From Prevotellaceae bacterium (GTDB lineage: Bacteria > Bacteroidota > Bacteroidia > Bacteroidales > UBA932): 44,465 nucleotides of DNA. Below are positions 1 to 9,483 of the stretch, in pieces (within the stretch, counting starts at the first letter, position 1; every line of letters begins with the position of its first letter). The stretch covers positions 1 to 44,465 of the forward strand of contig JAIROW010000187.1 in assembly GCA_031257315.1 (NCBI GenBank), given 5' to 3'. The position numbers and the translations under genes are program-made. The notes below the pieces were generated by a model, which ran no database searches, was not told where the DNA came from, and was given only the letters and a program-made list of their open reading frames with translations.

Positions 1-22
1 GATAGACAGAGCCCGCGACAGC

Positions 23-77
<55 letters not shown>

Positions 78-192
78 GTAAGATTTTATACTTCGGGTTT
101 AATACCCAAATTTACGTATATATATTATTATATGGCGAGAAGTCTGAAAAATTTCAGGCTTGCGTTTATTTTGAGGCAGTTTTGCCACAATA

Positions 193-233
193 TTGCAGAT
201 ATGCGATTAATTGCATATCTGCAATTTCTTTTT
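193..233 (+). terminator. Intrinsic terminator-like hairpin
   Basis: A perfect 12-bp inverted repeat (TTGCAGATATGC at 193-204, GCATATCTGCAA at 213-224) with an 8-nt loop is followed by a T-rich run, tttcttttt. This fits a rho-independent terminator for a + strand gene lying to the left of the window. No gene is visible in the preceding 190 bases, so the terminated transcript is unknown. Confidence 0.6.
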
Positions 234-477
234 GTACTTGTTGTTTAACCCCTAAAACAGTATGCCTATGGAGAATGAAAACTGAAAAATAAAGAAAGAA
301 AACTGAAAATCATTAATGATTTTACCTGCCAGTTCATTAATTTCCGTAAAAGGATATTAATGACAGTCCCGATACAACAGGTTAAAACTGTGATATTCGG
401 AGTATTTTATATTAAAATTAGAATTGTAATTAGAATTAAGAAAACATTTATTATTGATAATAGATAAATAATAAAGT
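234..477 (+). other. AT-rich leader region upstream of the susC-like gene
   Basis: No gene is seen here. The last 70 bases are very AT-rich, with a loose repeat of ATTAGAATT-like words, which is typical of Bacteroidota leaders. I found no good TAnnTTTG box with a matching -33 element. Regulation of the importer operon therefore cannot be read from this stretch, and no SusR, hybrid two-component or anti-sigma gene lies beside it. Confidence 0.5.
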
Positions 478-3400
478 ATGAAGACATTATTGAAATTTAT
501 TAATAAAAAAACGTTCCGCACGCTTGTAACAGTATTTTTTATGTGCGGATGTTCGATTTCTCTGTTTGCTCAGGGAAAAATAACGGGAAAGGTTTCCGAC
601 GAATCCGGTAAACCGCTTACAGGAGTTTCCGTATTTATAAAGGGAACAAATTCAGGCGTAACAACCGGCGTTGACGGGAACTATTCCATCAATGTAACCG
701 GCGCAGACAATGTGCTGGTATTTTCGCTTATGGGATTTTCCGTCAGGGAAATTGTTGTCGGAAACAAAACTGCAATTGACGTGGCTCTGGCAGAAGAAAC
801 GACGGAACTTGAAGAAGTTGTCGTTACCGCTCTCGGTATGAAACGGGCAGAAAAGGCTCTGGCTTACGCTACTCAAAAACTCGACGGCGAGGCGTTGAAC
901 AAAGTAAAAGGCGCTAACCTTACAACGAGCTTGACCGGACGAGTTTCGGGGCTACAAATCAACAACTCTACCGAATTTCTTGAAGACCCGTCGATCAACC
1001 TGCGTGGCGGCGGCGGTGCATTGCTCGTTATCGACGGCGTGCCTTACGGGAATATGAACCTGCGCGACCTCAATCAGGACGATATTCTCGACATTAACGT
1101 ACTGAAAGGCGCGACTGCATCCGCTCTCTACGGATCGCGCGGAGGCAACGGAGCTATAATGATCACGACCAAGAAGGGCGCAGACAAGAAAGGCTTCACC
1201 CTCGATGTCAACACCAGCAACATGTTCTACGCCGGCGAGCTTACCATGCCGAAGAACCAGACTTCGTACAGCTCCGGTCAGGACGGCGTGTACAACCACG
1301 TTGACTACGTATGGGGCGACAAGCTCGACATCGGCAAGATTTACGAGCAATGGGATCCTATCAACAAGGAATGGAGATGGATGGAACTGACATCGAAGGG
1401 AAAGAACAACTTTCAGGACTTCCTTCAGTTCAGCATGATTAGCAACACGACCGCCAGCGTTTCGCAGCGCGGAGAAAACGGCGGTATCCGCTCCTCGCTC
1501 TCCTACCTTTATAATAAAGCGCAATACCCGAACCAGAAGTATCAACGCTTCAACTACACCTTAGCCGGAGATATTAAGCTCGGTGACAAGGTGACGGTCG
1601 AGAGTTCGATGGGATTCACCAAGCGTCTTTCTCCCAACATTGTCGGAGGTGGATCAAGCGAGCAAGGCTACATATATAATATATTAATATGGACAGGTCC
1701 CGAATACCGTCTTGCCGATTACAAGGACTATTGGGTGATACCTCACCAGAAGCAAAGCTGGCATTACGATAATTATTACGATAACCCGTGGCTGAGCGCC
1801 AACGAGTGTATCCAGACCTTGGACGAAAATAAATTCAACGGCATGTTCTCCGTCAACTATCAAATACTTCCTTCACTAAAGCTCATGGTGCGAAGCGGAG
1901 TAGACGTGTATGGCAAGCGCGAAGTGAAGCGCAATCCAATCGGCGTAAACGGAAGCCGCAACTGGGTAAAGGCAGTCGGAGGATACGGCGAGGCGCACTG
2001 GCAGAACTGGAGTATGAACAACGACCTTATCGCCACGTTCGACAAGCGTTTCGGAGATTTCAGCGTAAATGCCATTGCGGGAGGAACGATTTATTACTAC
2101 GAGAATACATATATGAAGAACTTGACTAAGGGCGGTTTGGCAGTGCCGGGCTTTTATTCGATAACGAACTCGAAGGATGCCATCACGCCGGAAGTCAGCT
2201 ACCAGCGCAAACAGCTTAACAGCGTTTACGGAAATATATCGCTCGGCTTCAAGAACGCAATCTTCGCAGACGTATCCGGAAGAAACGACTGGAGTTCCAC
2301 GCTTCCGGTTGATCAGATTTCATACTTCTATCCATCGGTCGGAGCCAGCGTTGTTATGTCGGAGTTTATCCCGTTGCCGGAAGTAATTAAATTCTGGAAG
2401 CTGCGCGGCTCTTGGACAGTGTCCAAGACCGACCTTGGCGTTTATGCAATCAATCAGACCTACGGCATAACTCTCGGCGCATGGGACAGCTTTAACTCGG
2501 CAAACTATCCGGAGAATATTCGCGGAAGCGTCAACCCGATAACAAACCGTACATACGAGCTGGGAACATCTTTATACCTATTTGACAACAATCGTCTGAA
2601 GTTAGACTTTGCCTACTTCAATCGCTTGCGCTACGATGACACACGCCAAGTGGACATATCCAATGCCTCTGGATTCAAAAAGATGCTTGTCAATATCGAC
2701 GAGCAAACGGTATACAGAGGAGTTGAACTTACCGTCGATGCTGTTCCTGTCAGCGTAGGCGACTTCAAATGGAATATCATAGCCAACTGGTCTAAGTACG
2801 GAAGCTATTATGCGAAGCTCGACGAGACATTCTCGTCGAAAGCGCCATGGGTGAAGGTAGGCAATCGCACCGACTTTGCAACGGACATAGATTATCAGCG
2901 CGACCCGCAGGGCAACATTGTTCATGACAATAGCGGATTGCCGATAGTCAACTCTTCGTACAGCACACCTTTGGGGTACAGTAATCCCGACTGGATTTGG
3001 GGATTGCACAACAGCTTTACATATAAGAAGTGGACACTCAATGTTTCATTAGACGGTCGTGTAGGCGGTACGGCTATTAACTTCCTTGAGCGTTACAGCT
3101 GGGCTAACGGTTCAAATCCCGAATCCGACAACCAATGGAGATATGACGAGGTTGTGAACGGTAAGAAGAATTATGTAGGCGAAGGTGTTCGTGTAGTTTC
3201 CGGTAGCGTAACTTATGACGGCTACGGACAAATCACGGAAGATACCCGCGTATTTGAACCCAACAAAACTCCGGTCAGCTATCAGGCATACATTAAACGC
3301 TGGGCAGGCAATAACACCAAAGCGTTCTATCAGGATATGACATTCTTAAAGCTGCGCGAACTCTCGCTGGCTTATGATATACCTTATCTTTACGCAAAAA

Positions 3401-3561
3401 AAATCGGCGCACGGAAGGCTTCCGTCGCAATAGTAGGGCAAAATCTGCTTATATGGGTAAAAGAGTTTAAATATTCCGACCCCGACAAAAGCTTGGGTGG
3501 AAACGATCTTCCTGCTCCATCTGTGCGCTACATAGGATTTAATCTCAATCTCACATTTTAA
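478..3561 (+). CDS. SusC/RagA-type TonB-linked outer-membrane transporter
   Basis: Outer-membrane beta-barrel that imports glycan oligosaccharides into the periplasm using TonB energy, capped by a SusD-type lipoprotein. At 1027 aa it has the usual family length. A signal peptide (about residues 1-32, ending LFAQG) is followed by a carboxypeptidase-regulatory-like beta-sandwich (about 34-105), a TonB-box-like LEEVVVTA segment (about 111-118), a plug with VIDGVP and LKGATASALYGSRGGNGAI motifs (to about 235), and a barrel ending in the aromatic C-terminus NLNLTF. The start ATG leads straight into the signal peptide. The susD-like gene begins 18 bases after the stop, so the two are surely co-transcribed. 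The substrate cannot be read from the sequence; the nearby GH95 gene hints at a fucosylated glycan. The gene looks richer in G+C than the housekeeping genes to its right. Confidence 0.95.
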   Translation: MKTLLKFINKKTFRTLVTVFFMCGCSISLFAQGKITGKVSDESGKPLTGVSVFIKGTNSGVTTGVDGNYSINVTGADNVLVFSLMGFSVREIVVGNKTAIDVALAEETTELEEVVVTALGMKRAEKALAYATQKLDGEALNKVKGANLTTSLTGRVSGLQINNSTEFLEDPSINLRGGGGALLVIDGVPYGNMNLRDLNQDDILDINVLKGATASALYGSRGGNGAIMITTKKGADKKGFTLDVNTSNMFYAGELTMPKNQTSYSSGQDGVYNHVDYVWGDKLDIGKIYEQWDPINKEWRWMELTSKGKNNFQDFLQFSMISNTTASVSQRGENGGIRSSLSYLYNKAQYPNQKYQRFNYTLAGDIKLGDKVTVESSMGFTKRLSPNIVGGGSSEQGYIYNILIWTGPEYRLADYKDYWVIPHQKQSWHYDNYYDNPWLSANECIQTLDENKFNGMFSVNYQILPSLKLMVRSGVDVYGKREVKRNPIGVNGSRNWVKAVGGYGEAHWQNWSMNNDLIATFDKRFGDFSVNAIAGGTIYYYENTYMKNLTKGGLAVPGFYSITNSKDAITPEVSYQRKQLNSVYGNISLGFKNAIFADVSGRNDWSSTLPVDQISYFYPSVGASVVMSEFIPLPEVIKFWKLRGSWTVSKTDLGVYAINQTYGITLGAWDSFNSANYPENIRGSVNPITNRTYELGTSLYLFDNNRLKLDFAYFNRLRYDDTRQVDISNASGFKKMLVNIDEQTVYRGVELTVDAVPVSVGDFKWNIIANWSKYGSYYAKLDETFSSKAPWVKVGNRTDFATDIDYQRDPQGNIVHDNSGLPIVNSSYSTPLGYSNPDWIWGLHNSFTYKKWTLNVSLDGRVGGTAINFLERYSWANGSNPESDNQWRYDEVVNGKKNYVGEGVRVVSGSVTYDGYGQITEDTRVFEPNKTPVSYQAYIKRWAGNNTKAFYQDMTFLKLRELSLAYDIPYLYAKKIGARKASVAIVGQNLLIWVKEFKYSDPDKSLGGNDLPAPSVRYIGFNLNLTF

Positions 3562-3579
3562 TATAAAATAAAGACAGAT

Positions 3580-5094
3580 ATGAAAATAGCATATAAAATA
3601 GCTGCGCCTGTCCTTGCTGCCGTATTTACTCTTGCGGGTTGCAGCAACTTTGAAGACATTAATACAAATCCCAACGGCGCGACGTCCGTAACATCGGGCA
3701 TGCTGGCGACCCAGCTGATCAAGCCCATCCTCGACGGTCAGGGCGGATACTACAATGTCCGTAATAAATACATCATCTCGATAGAAACAACAACGGCTAA
3801 TATCGATGCCATGAACAATTCTCTCGGTCGCTGGGATTTCGCAGACCTTGCACCGCTTCGCAACGTGGAGAAGATGATCAGCTTTGCTCCTGAAGGCGGC
3901 TTGAAGAACTCCTATACTGCGCTCGGACATTTCCTCCGCGCCCGCATGTTCTTTGATCTTACAATGCGCTTGGGCGATGTTCCGTACAGCGAAGCCCTCA
4001 AAGGTGAATCAGGATCATATTATCCGGCTTACGACACTCAGAAGGATGTTTTTGCAGGCATACTCGACGAGCTTGACGAAGCAAACCGTCTCTTTGCCGA
4101 AGGAGCAAAGTTCGACGGCGACCCGTTCAGCTTCGGCGGCGACCCTGCCAAATGGCGCAAACTTGTCAACGCCCTTGAACTCCGCGTCCTCATCAACCTC
4201 TACAAGCGAGCCGACGATACGCCGGAACTGAAAGTAAAGGAAAGATTTCAGCAGATAGCATCTTCCCGTCCGCTTCCCGAAACGGGCGATGATATGTATC
4301 AGGTTTTCTGGAACGACATCCACCGCTACAATTATTATCGTCCGAATGATAACGGATCGAACAATCGCTTCATCACAACTCTTATTATCGACAGCCTCAA
4401 GCAATACGACGATCGCCGGTTGTTCTACTATGTTACTCCGACCGTCAATTCTGTGTCCGCAGGTATTTCGTCGAGCAGCAAGGATGCGTATGTGGGCGTC
4501 AATTCGTTGGAACCGATTAATACCGCAGATATAGCAAATCGCAATTCCCGCCTTAATCGCCGCTATACCGAGCGTGCCGAAGGCGAACCGACGTATATAT
4601 TAAGCTGTGCCGAAGTAAACTTTATCCTTGCCGAAGCAGCCGCTCGCGGATTTATCTCCGGCAGCGCAAAAGATTATTACGAGAAAGGCATACGCGCTTC
4701 CATGAAATACACAGCCGACGTTACGCCGGATGATGCCGACTATCATCATAACATGAAGATAACCGACGCCTCTATTAACGACTATCTCAAGTCGCCCGGC
4801 GTTGCCTTCGCTTCCAATTTAGCCGAGCAGATACATCAAATCGGCGTACAGAAATTCTTCGACTTCTTCATGAGAGACTATGACAACGCATGGTTTGAAA
4901 TGCGTCGCACCGGCTATCCTGCCTTCCCTATTAATCCTGCTACCAACCTCAATTCTCCGAACACTAAGATGCCGGTAAGATGGATGTACGCCTCCGCAGA
5001 GTACAACTATAACAAGGCGAATGTAGAGGCTGCCGTTACCCGCCAATACGGAGGCGCTGACGACAACAATGGAATAATGTGGATTTTGAAATAA
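3580..5094 (+). CDS. SusD/RagB family surface glycan-binding lipoprotein
   Basis: Lipoprotein lid of the SusC-type transporter, binding glycans at the cell surface. The 504-aa product has a lipoprotein signal peptide ending in the lipobox LAGC (Cys21). It is followed by the SusD N-terminal region (NFEDINTNPN, a common start for the SusD/RagB-like branch), helical TPR-like segments (ALGHFLRARMFFDLTMRLGDVPYSEAL, about 110-140, shown here only as a landmark) and the FILAEAAARG helix (about residues 345-355). It directly follows the transporter gene, and its stop overlaps the upstream part of the next reading frame, so all three genes form one operon. The binding specificity is unknown. Confidence 0.93.
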   Translation: MKIAYKIAAPVLAAVFTLAGCSNFEDINTNPNGATSVTSGMLATQLIKPILDGQGGYYNVRNKYIISIETTTANIDAMNNSLGRWDFADLAPLRNVEKMISFAPEGGLKNSYTALGHFLRARMFFDLTMRLGDVPYSEALKGESGSYYPAYDTQKDVFAGILDELDEANRLFAEGAKFDGDPFSFGGDPAKWRKLVNALELRVLINLYKRADDTPELKVKERFQQIASSRPLPETGDDMYQVFWNDIHRYNYYRPNDNGSNNRFITTLIIDSLKQYDDRRLFYYVTPTVNSVSAGISSSSKDAYVGVNSLEPINTADIANRNSRLNRRYTERAEGEPTYILSCAEVNFILAEAAARGFISGSAKDYYEKGIRASMKYTADVTPDDADYHHNMKITDASINDYLKSPGVAFASNLAEQIHQIGVQKFFDFFMRDYDNAWFEMRRTGYPAFPINPATNLNSPNTKMPVRWMYASAEYNYNKANVEAAVTRQYGGADDNNGIMWILK

Positions 5095-5102
5095 TTATGT
5101 AC

Positions 5103-6137
5103 ATGATAAAAAGAACGAATATGTTAAAGTATATCAGTAAATATTCTCTTATATGCCTCATTGCAGGCTTAATCTTCTCTTGCAGCGAAGAAGAGATTCC
5201 TGCCGAGAAGCCCTTCTTTCAGATGGAGATCGGCAGCGCTCTCTCCTTCAAAGCTCCGGGCGGCACACAGTTTCTCAACGTTAAGACCAATACAGTCTTC
5301 ACTGTCGCCTCCACTGCCGCATGGTGTACGCCGGAAATAGTCGGTAAAGGCGAGAACAATCTCAAGATAACCGTAGCCGAGAACACAGACCCTGTCGAGC
5401 GCAACGCGGTTATTACTATCTCGTCGGAAGGCTATGACAGCTATAAAATAGACGTAGTGCAAGGGTTCGTACCTCCGAAGCCGCCTGCTCCCGAAGGTAC
5501 TGACGAGCGTATCATCGACCTCATTCCCGACCTTTACTATGCTTTCCACAATTCAGCGAATCTCGCCGCGCCAGCTGTCGGCACGGCAGATATGGAGTTC
5601 TCCATTCCCGCAAGCGTGGTTGCAACGGACGCCCCCCGCGAAGGCAGACGCGCCGTTACCATCACTAAGGACAATCACGTTAAGGTAAAATCGCCTTCGC
5701 CCAACGGAGCGAAGACTTACACGATGCTGTTCGACGTCCGTGTTCCGACACTCTTGTCAGAGCCTAAGGAGCAGTGGTACGCCCTACTCCAAACAAACGA
5801 GAGGAACAGCGACGATGGCGACCTTTTCATTAAGTTTAACGGTACGGTTGGAGTATCGCAGTACACAAATCCCGTTATTGAGCCAACCAAATGGTATCGC
5901 ATAGTCGTAGTTGTAGATGTACAGAATGGCGCATCAGTATGCAAATACTACATTAATGGCGAGTTCGCCTTCGCTAACGGCAGCTCGTCCATACCCAGCC
6001 GCATGGGGCTCAACGAAACCTTCTGGCTCTTCACCGACGAGGACGGTGAAGAGGACACGCTCGACTGTTCAGCCTTCGCGCTGTGGACAGACACAATGCT
6101 GACAGACGATGAAATTGCAGCAATCGGAGCGCCGTAA
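5103..6137 (+). CDS. BACON-domain plus lectin-fold surface lipoprotein
   Basis: Likely an accessory surface glycan-binding protein of the importer operon. From the chosen ATG the product is 344 aa. A signal peptide ends in the lipobox IFSC. One BACON domain follows (about residues 45-120, with the AAWC and NAVITISSEG features and the closing VDVVQGF strand), then a Pro-rich linker (PPKPPAPE) and a C-terminal domain of about 210 aa resembling the concanavalin A-like/LamG fold (EPTKWYRIVVVVD, CKYYINGEF, and a closing MLTDDEIAAIG helix as in LamG_3 proteins). The frame is open upstream to a GTG at 5079 overlapping the susD-like gene, and ATGs at 5097 and 5121 are alternative starts. The ATG at 5103 or 5121 gives the best lipoprotein signal. 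No catalytic residues are recognised, so binding rather than hydrolysis is inferred. Confidence 0.85.
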   Translation: MIKRTNMLKYISKYSLICLIAGLIFSCSEEEIPAEKPFFQMEIGSALSFKAPGGTQFLNVKTNTVFTVASTAAWCTPEIVGKGENNLKITVAENTDPVERNAVITISSEGYDSYKIDVVQGFVPPKPPAPEGTDERIIDLIPDLYYAFHNSANLAAPAVGTADMEFSIPASVVATDAPREGRRAVTITKDNHVKVKSPSPNGAKTYTMLFDVRVPTLLSEPKEQWYALLQTNERNSDDGDLFIKFNGTVGVSQYTNPVIEPTKWYRIVVVVDVQNGASVCKYYINGEFAFANGSSSIPSRMGLNETFWLFTDEDGEEDTLDCSAFALWTDTMLTDDEIAAIGAP

Positions 6138-6187
6138 CAGCATGTATAATATCAGTTTGAATTTATTTTAAATTATCTTCTTAATAG

Positions 6188-6221
6188 AAAGGGGCAATCG
6201 GTATTCGGTTGTCCCTTTTTT
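6188..6221 (+). terminator. Intrinsic terminator of the susCD-like operon
   Basis: A 13-bp stem (6188-6200 with 6206-6218, including two G-T wobble pairs) with loop GTATT is followed by a T-run reaching 6221. It lies 50 bases after the stop of the BACON lipoprotein gene and before the repeat element, so it should end the three-gene transcript. Confidence 0.85.
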
Positions 6222-6239
6222 AATTGATAATTGACAATT

Positions 6240-6495
6240 ATGCGAATCAAGGGTTGAAAACGTTATTTTAGTCCGAATGGGCTTAATTTTCATAACCGCA
6301 AACAAGCGAAGCGCGGTATGCGGTAGCACAATCGTTCTCATCATTGCCTGTAAGGCAAAACTTTAATGCTTTTGCGATAGAGTTCTGCCTTTCAGACAGT
6401 CTGTTATTGTCGTTTTTAGCCGCAGGCAACGCTATCGCTCGCCTGCGGTTATGAAAATTTTGTCTCTGCGGGACATTTTAACTTCTGATTCGCAT
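6240..6495 (+). mobile_element. MITE-like multi-hairpin element, copy A
   Basis: A 256-bp non-coding element bounded by ATGCGAATCA and its inverted copy TGATTCGCAT. The inside is a chain of short hairpins: a Y-AGYCCGAATGGGCT-type stem, CCGCA...GCGGTATGCGG, TTGCCTGTAAGGCAA, a CTGCCTTTCAG-type stem and CCGCAGGC...GCCTGCGG. They are joined by linkers such as AATTTTCATAACCGC and GTAGCACAATCGTTCTCAT. It is an almost exact reverse complement of copy B (9736-9991), which has the same length. No transposase or other protein is encoded. It sits between convergent genes, after the operon terminator. The sequence shows a dispersed repeat; mobility is inferred. Confidence 0.8.
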
Positions 6496-6759
6496 TATTT
6501 AATTTTTCGGAGGTGATGTAAAAAGTATGCTGCTATAAAAAACTTGTGATCATATGTTTTGACACTGTACTGATAATGCTATAAATCAATATGTCCGGTT
6601 TTTATTCTGCAATATTTTACGAATAATTATTTTAATATCAAAGAGTTGAATTATTAGAAGTACCTTTAAGAGATTCTGTTTTATTCCGTGATTAATACCC
6701 TAAATCTTTTAACCGTAATCTGGCAAACAAATATCAAATTAATCGTTAAAATAACAGTA

Positions 6760-6784
6760 GAGACAGAGCGCGATGCCCTGTCTC
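6760..6784 (-). terminator. Hairpin downstream of the GH95 gene
   Basis: An inverted repeat (GAGACAG at 6760-6766, CTGTCTC at 6778-6784) lies about 50 bases past the stop of the - strand fucosidase gene and is followed on that strand by a T-rich stretch. It resembles the GAGACGCGAT-type hairpins at 9450 and 43690. A terminator role is plausible. The rest of 6496-6831 is AT-rich with no gene seen. Confidence 0.45.
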
Positions 6785-6831
6785 CACACAATCACAAATT
6801 ATAAAAAATGAAAATAAAATATTGTCTGTTT

Positions 6832-9306
6832 TTACTTTTTAGCTGCTATTTCGTAGCTTTTTCCTTTTGTTGTCGGGAAACCGGTAAGGTAATATGTCTT
6901 TCCGTTAGCCGTCGTTTCTTCCGACTTGCAGCTAACGCCTTTTACTTCTATCGGTATTTCGGTGCGTATCAGGCAGCGGTTTCCGGCAAGCGACGTAATT
7001 TTTGCTTTCAGTAGCCGGCTGTTTTTCCAGTCGATAGATACTTCAAAGCCGCCGCGTGCTCGCAAACCGGCAACGCTTCCATCGCTCCATTCGTCGGGGA
7101 GCGCGGGCAGCAGATGTATGTCGGACAGATGGCTTTGCAGCAGCATTTCGGTCATGCCTGCCAGTCCGCCGAAATTGCCGTCAATCTGGAAAGGCGGATG
7201 AGCGCAGAACAGGTTGAGGTAACTGCCTCCTCCGGCTCCGTACTGCGTATTAGCCGTTTTGCTGACGCGGAGCAGGTTTCGTATCAGTTTGTAGGCGTGG
7301 TTTCCGTCGAGCAGACGCGCCCACATGTTGATTTTCCAGCCTATCGACCAGCCGGTGCCGTCGTCGCCGCGCAGTTCGAGGCTTCGCTTGCAGGCGTTGG
7401 CATATTCGGGGGTTGTAAGCGGGGCTATTTGCCGTCCGGGGTGAAGCCCGATAAGGTGCGACAAGTGCCGGTGATGCGGTTCGGCGTCGTCAAAATCCCT
7501 GTACCACTCCTGCAAATTGCCTTTTTTGCCTATTTGCAGCGGATAGAGCCTGTCCAGTTTTTCTTTGAGCATTGCGCGGTAGTCGTCGTCAACGCCAAGA
7601 ATTTCGGAGGATTCAATCAGACCGGTAAACAAATCCCATATAAGAACCAAATCGACGGTCATTGACTGAGCTACGGAATGACGTTTTCCTTCGCTGTCGA
7701 TAAAAGCGTTTTCGGGCGACGTCGAGGGCGACGTTATCAGCTGTCCGTTTTCGTTTTCTACCAGCCAGTCGAGTACAAAGTCGGCAGCGCCTTTCATAAG
7801 CGGGTAGGCATAATTTTTCAGGAAGGCGGTATCGCATGTAAACCTGAAATGGTCGAACAGATGCTGGCAAATCCATGGTCCGCCCATAGCCCAGTTAGCC
7901 CAAATGGGGGAACCGTTTCCAAGGTCGCCCACCGGATTGGTCTGACCCCATATATCGGCGTTGTGGTGCAAAGCCCAGCCTTTCATGTCGTAGAAATTGC
8001 GGGCTGTGGCGCTGCCTGTTTTTGCAAACTTTTCGACATAGCTCAAAAACGGCTCGTGCATTTCGGACAGGTTTACCGGTTCGGCAGCCCAGTAATTCAT
8101 CTGGTAATTGATGTTTGTCGTAAAATTGGCGCTCCATGGCGGGCGAAGTTCCATATTCCATATTCCCTGAAGGTTTGCAGGTATTCCTCCGGGGCGCGAG
8201 CATGAAATCAGCAGATAGCGGTTAAACTGAAAGTAAAGCGCTTCGAGCGACCTGTCGTGTCCGCCTTCAAAATACGCTTTCATTCTTTCGGGAATGGTTT
8301 TGTCAATTGCAGGATTCTGTTCGTCGAGCTTGAACGACACGCGGTCGAAGTACGACTTGTAGTCATTAACATGAGCTTTTTTAAGCATGTCGAAACTCTT
8401 TGCCGACGCACTCGCAAGGTAATTTCCGGCAATCTGCTTTTCGTCGCGACCTTCCTTGAACGGGTCTTTGTCGAATCCGTTGAAACTTGTAGCCGCCGAC
8501 AGCAGTATAACCGCGCTTGTAGCTCCGCTGACCTTCGCCGTATTTCCGTCAACCGTAACTGTGCCGTCCTTTGCAATCGCTTTTGCAAGCAGCTGGAAAC
8601 GCATACCGGCGTCGTCGCTGTAAATCACCGGAGTTTCGTTGACGTTATAGTAACTTGGGTCGGCATGAGCCGGAGCGCGTCCGTTCATAACGAGCGTATT
8701 GCCGTTTTCGGTTGAAATACTGTATTTCAACTGACTGTCGAGCGAAAAATCGAAGCTGAGAGCGCCTTTTCGGTCAGCATCTAAACGAATGGCAATCACC
8801 TGATCGGGCGCCGACGCAAAGATTTCACGTCTGTAACTTACGTCGCCTGCCTTGAACTGCACGTTTGCAACGGCGCTATTCAGGTCGAGGTCGCGCCGAT
8901 AGTCGGAAACGTCGCCCGAATAATGCTGAACAATGCGCAGGTCGCCAAGCGGGGCATACGATTCGGTGTATAATCCCTGCATGTTGTGCAGCAGGCTCTC
9001 CGCTTTGCCGTAATCTTCGGCTGCAAGGGCTTCCCTGACCGCCGAAAGATATTTTGGCGATTCGGGGTTTGGATTGGGATTTACCGGACCTCCCGCCCAT
9101 AAAGATTCTTCGTTCAGCTGAATCAATTCATTGTCGGAACGTCCGAAAATCATGGCTCCGAGCCTTCCATTGCCCACAGGCAACGCCTCGACCCATTCCC
9201 TCGCCGGAACGTCGTACATGAGTTTTAGCGCAGGGTCGTCAACATTATTTTCCCCACAACTGGAAAGTAAAAAACTTCCAAAAAACAAAAATAAAAATTT
9301 ATTCAT
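6832..9306 (-). CDS. GH95 family alpha-L-fucosidase, lipoprotein
   Basis: Inverting glycoside hydrolase expected to release alpha-1,2-linked (or related) L-fucose, and in some relatives L-galactose, from glycans. The 824-aa product has a lipobox LLSSC (Cys17), so it is membrane-anchored and probably periplasmic or surface-exposed. Visible GH95 landmarks are the N-terminal [11 protein letters not shown] (about 45-55), [11 protein letters not shown] with the paired Asn398 and Asn400, LQEWYRDF with the probable acid Glu600, [15 protein letters not shown] (about 610-624) and QIDGNFGG with Asp709. These match the Asn/Asn/Glu/Asp catalytic set known for bifidobacterial AfcA. The gene converges on the importer operon, consistent with one utilisation locus for a fucosylated glycan, although it is on the opposite strand and separately transcribed. 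Confidence 0.93.
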   Translation of the reverse strand: MNKFLFLFFGSFLLSSCGENNVDDPALKLMYDVPAREWVEALPVGNGRLGAMIFGRSDNELIQLNEESLWAGGPVNPNPNPESPKYLSAVREALAAEDYGKAESLLHNMQGLYTESYAPLGDLRIVQHYSGDVSDYRRDLDLNSAVANVQFKAGDVSYRREIFASAPDQVIAIRLDADRKGALSFDFSLDSQLKYSISTENGNTLVMNGRAPAHADPSYYNVNETPVIYSDDAGMRFQLLAKAIAKDGTVTVDGNTAKVSGATSAVILLSAATSFNGFDKDPFKEGRDEKQIAGNYLASASAKSFDMLKKAHVNDYKSYFDRVSFKLDEQNPAIDKTIPERMKAYFEGGHDRSLEALYFQFNRYLLISCSRPGGIPANLQGIWNMELRPPWSANFTTNINYQMNYWAAEPVNLSEMHEPFLSYVEKFAKTGSATARNFYDMKGWALHHNADIWGQTNPVGDLGNGSPIWANWAMGGPWICQHLFDHFRFTCDTAFLKNYAYPLMKGAADFVLDWLVENENGQLITSPSTSPENAFIDSEGKRHSVAQSMTVDLVLIWDLFTGLIESSEILGVDDDYRAMLKEKLDRLYPLQIGKKGNLQEWYRDFDDAEPHHRHLSHLIGLHPGRQIAPLTTPEYANACKRSLELRGDDGTGWSIGWKINMWARLLDGNHAYKLIRNLLRVSKTANTQYGAGGGSYLNLFCAHPPFQIDGNFGGLAGMTEMLLQSHLSDIHLLPALPDEWSDGSVAGLRARGGFEVSIDWKNSRLLKAKITSLAGNRCLIRTEIPIEVKGVSCKSEETTANGKTYYLTGFPTTKGKSYEIAAKK

Positions 9307-9367
9307 TGTATTTATTTTGTTAATAATTATAACTTAATTTATTAAATCAGACTTAATAATAAAGGTG

Positions 9368-9375
9368 CAAAATTA
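9368..9375 (-). promoter_or_regulatory. Candidate -7 box for the GH95 gene
   Basis: On the - strand this reads TAATTTTG, matching TAnnTTTG of the Bacteroidota housekeeping promoter, about 60 bases before the GH95 start. No clear -33 TTTG is present at the usual spacing, so the call is weak. Confidence 0.35.
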
Positions 9376-9403
9376 ATAATATTTTTGATAACAGATGAAT
9401 TTA

Positions 9404-9445
9404 ATTGACAATTGACAATTGACAATTGATAATTGACAATTGTCA
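9404..9445. repeat. Six tandem ATTGACA-type heptamers
   Basis: Six back-to-back 7-mers (ATTGACA three times, ATTGATA, ATTGACA, ATTGTCA). Single copies of the same words flank the other repeat elements (ATTGATAATTGACAATT at 6223-6239, gacaattgataata before 9736 and before 43801). They seem to be part of the composite repeat rather than an independent feature. Confidence 0.85.
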
Positions 9446-9449
9446 ATCG

Positions 9450-9480
9450 TAGAGACGCGATAAATCGCGTCTCTATTTTT
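9450..9480 (+). terminator. Perfect 12-bp hairpin plus T5, orphan terminator-like
   Basis: TAGAGACGCGAT (9450-9461), loop AA, ATCGCGTCTCTA (9464-9475), then TTTTT. It has the form of a strong rho-independent terminator on the + strand, but no + strand gene lies upstream of it. A near-identical hairpin sits directly behind mgsA at 43690-43720, in front of the same type of array. Confidence 0.7.
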
Positions 9481-9483
9481 CAC

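Noticed and set aside
952-1545. 197-codon - strand frame inside the susC-like gene
   Set aside because: It is a shadow frame produced by the codon bias of the transporter gene. It has no recognisable domain and is completely covered by a certain gene.
7114-7665. 183-codon + strand frame inside the GH95 gene
   Set aside because: It is a shadow of the fucosidase gene on the other strand, with no recognisable domain or promoter.
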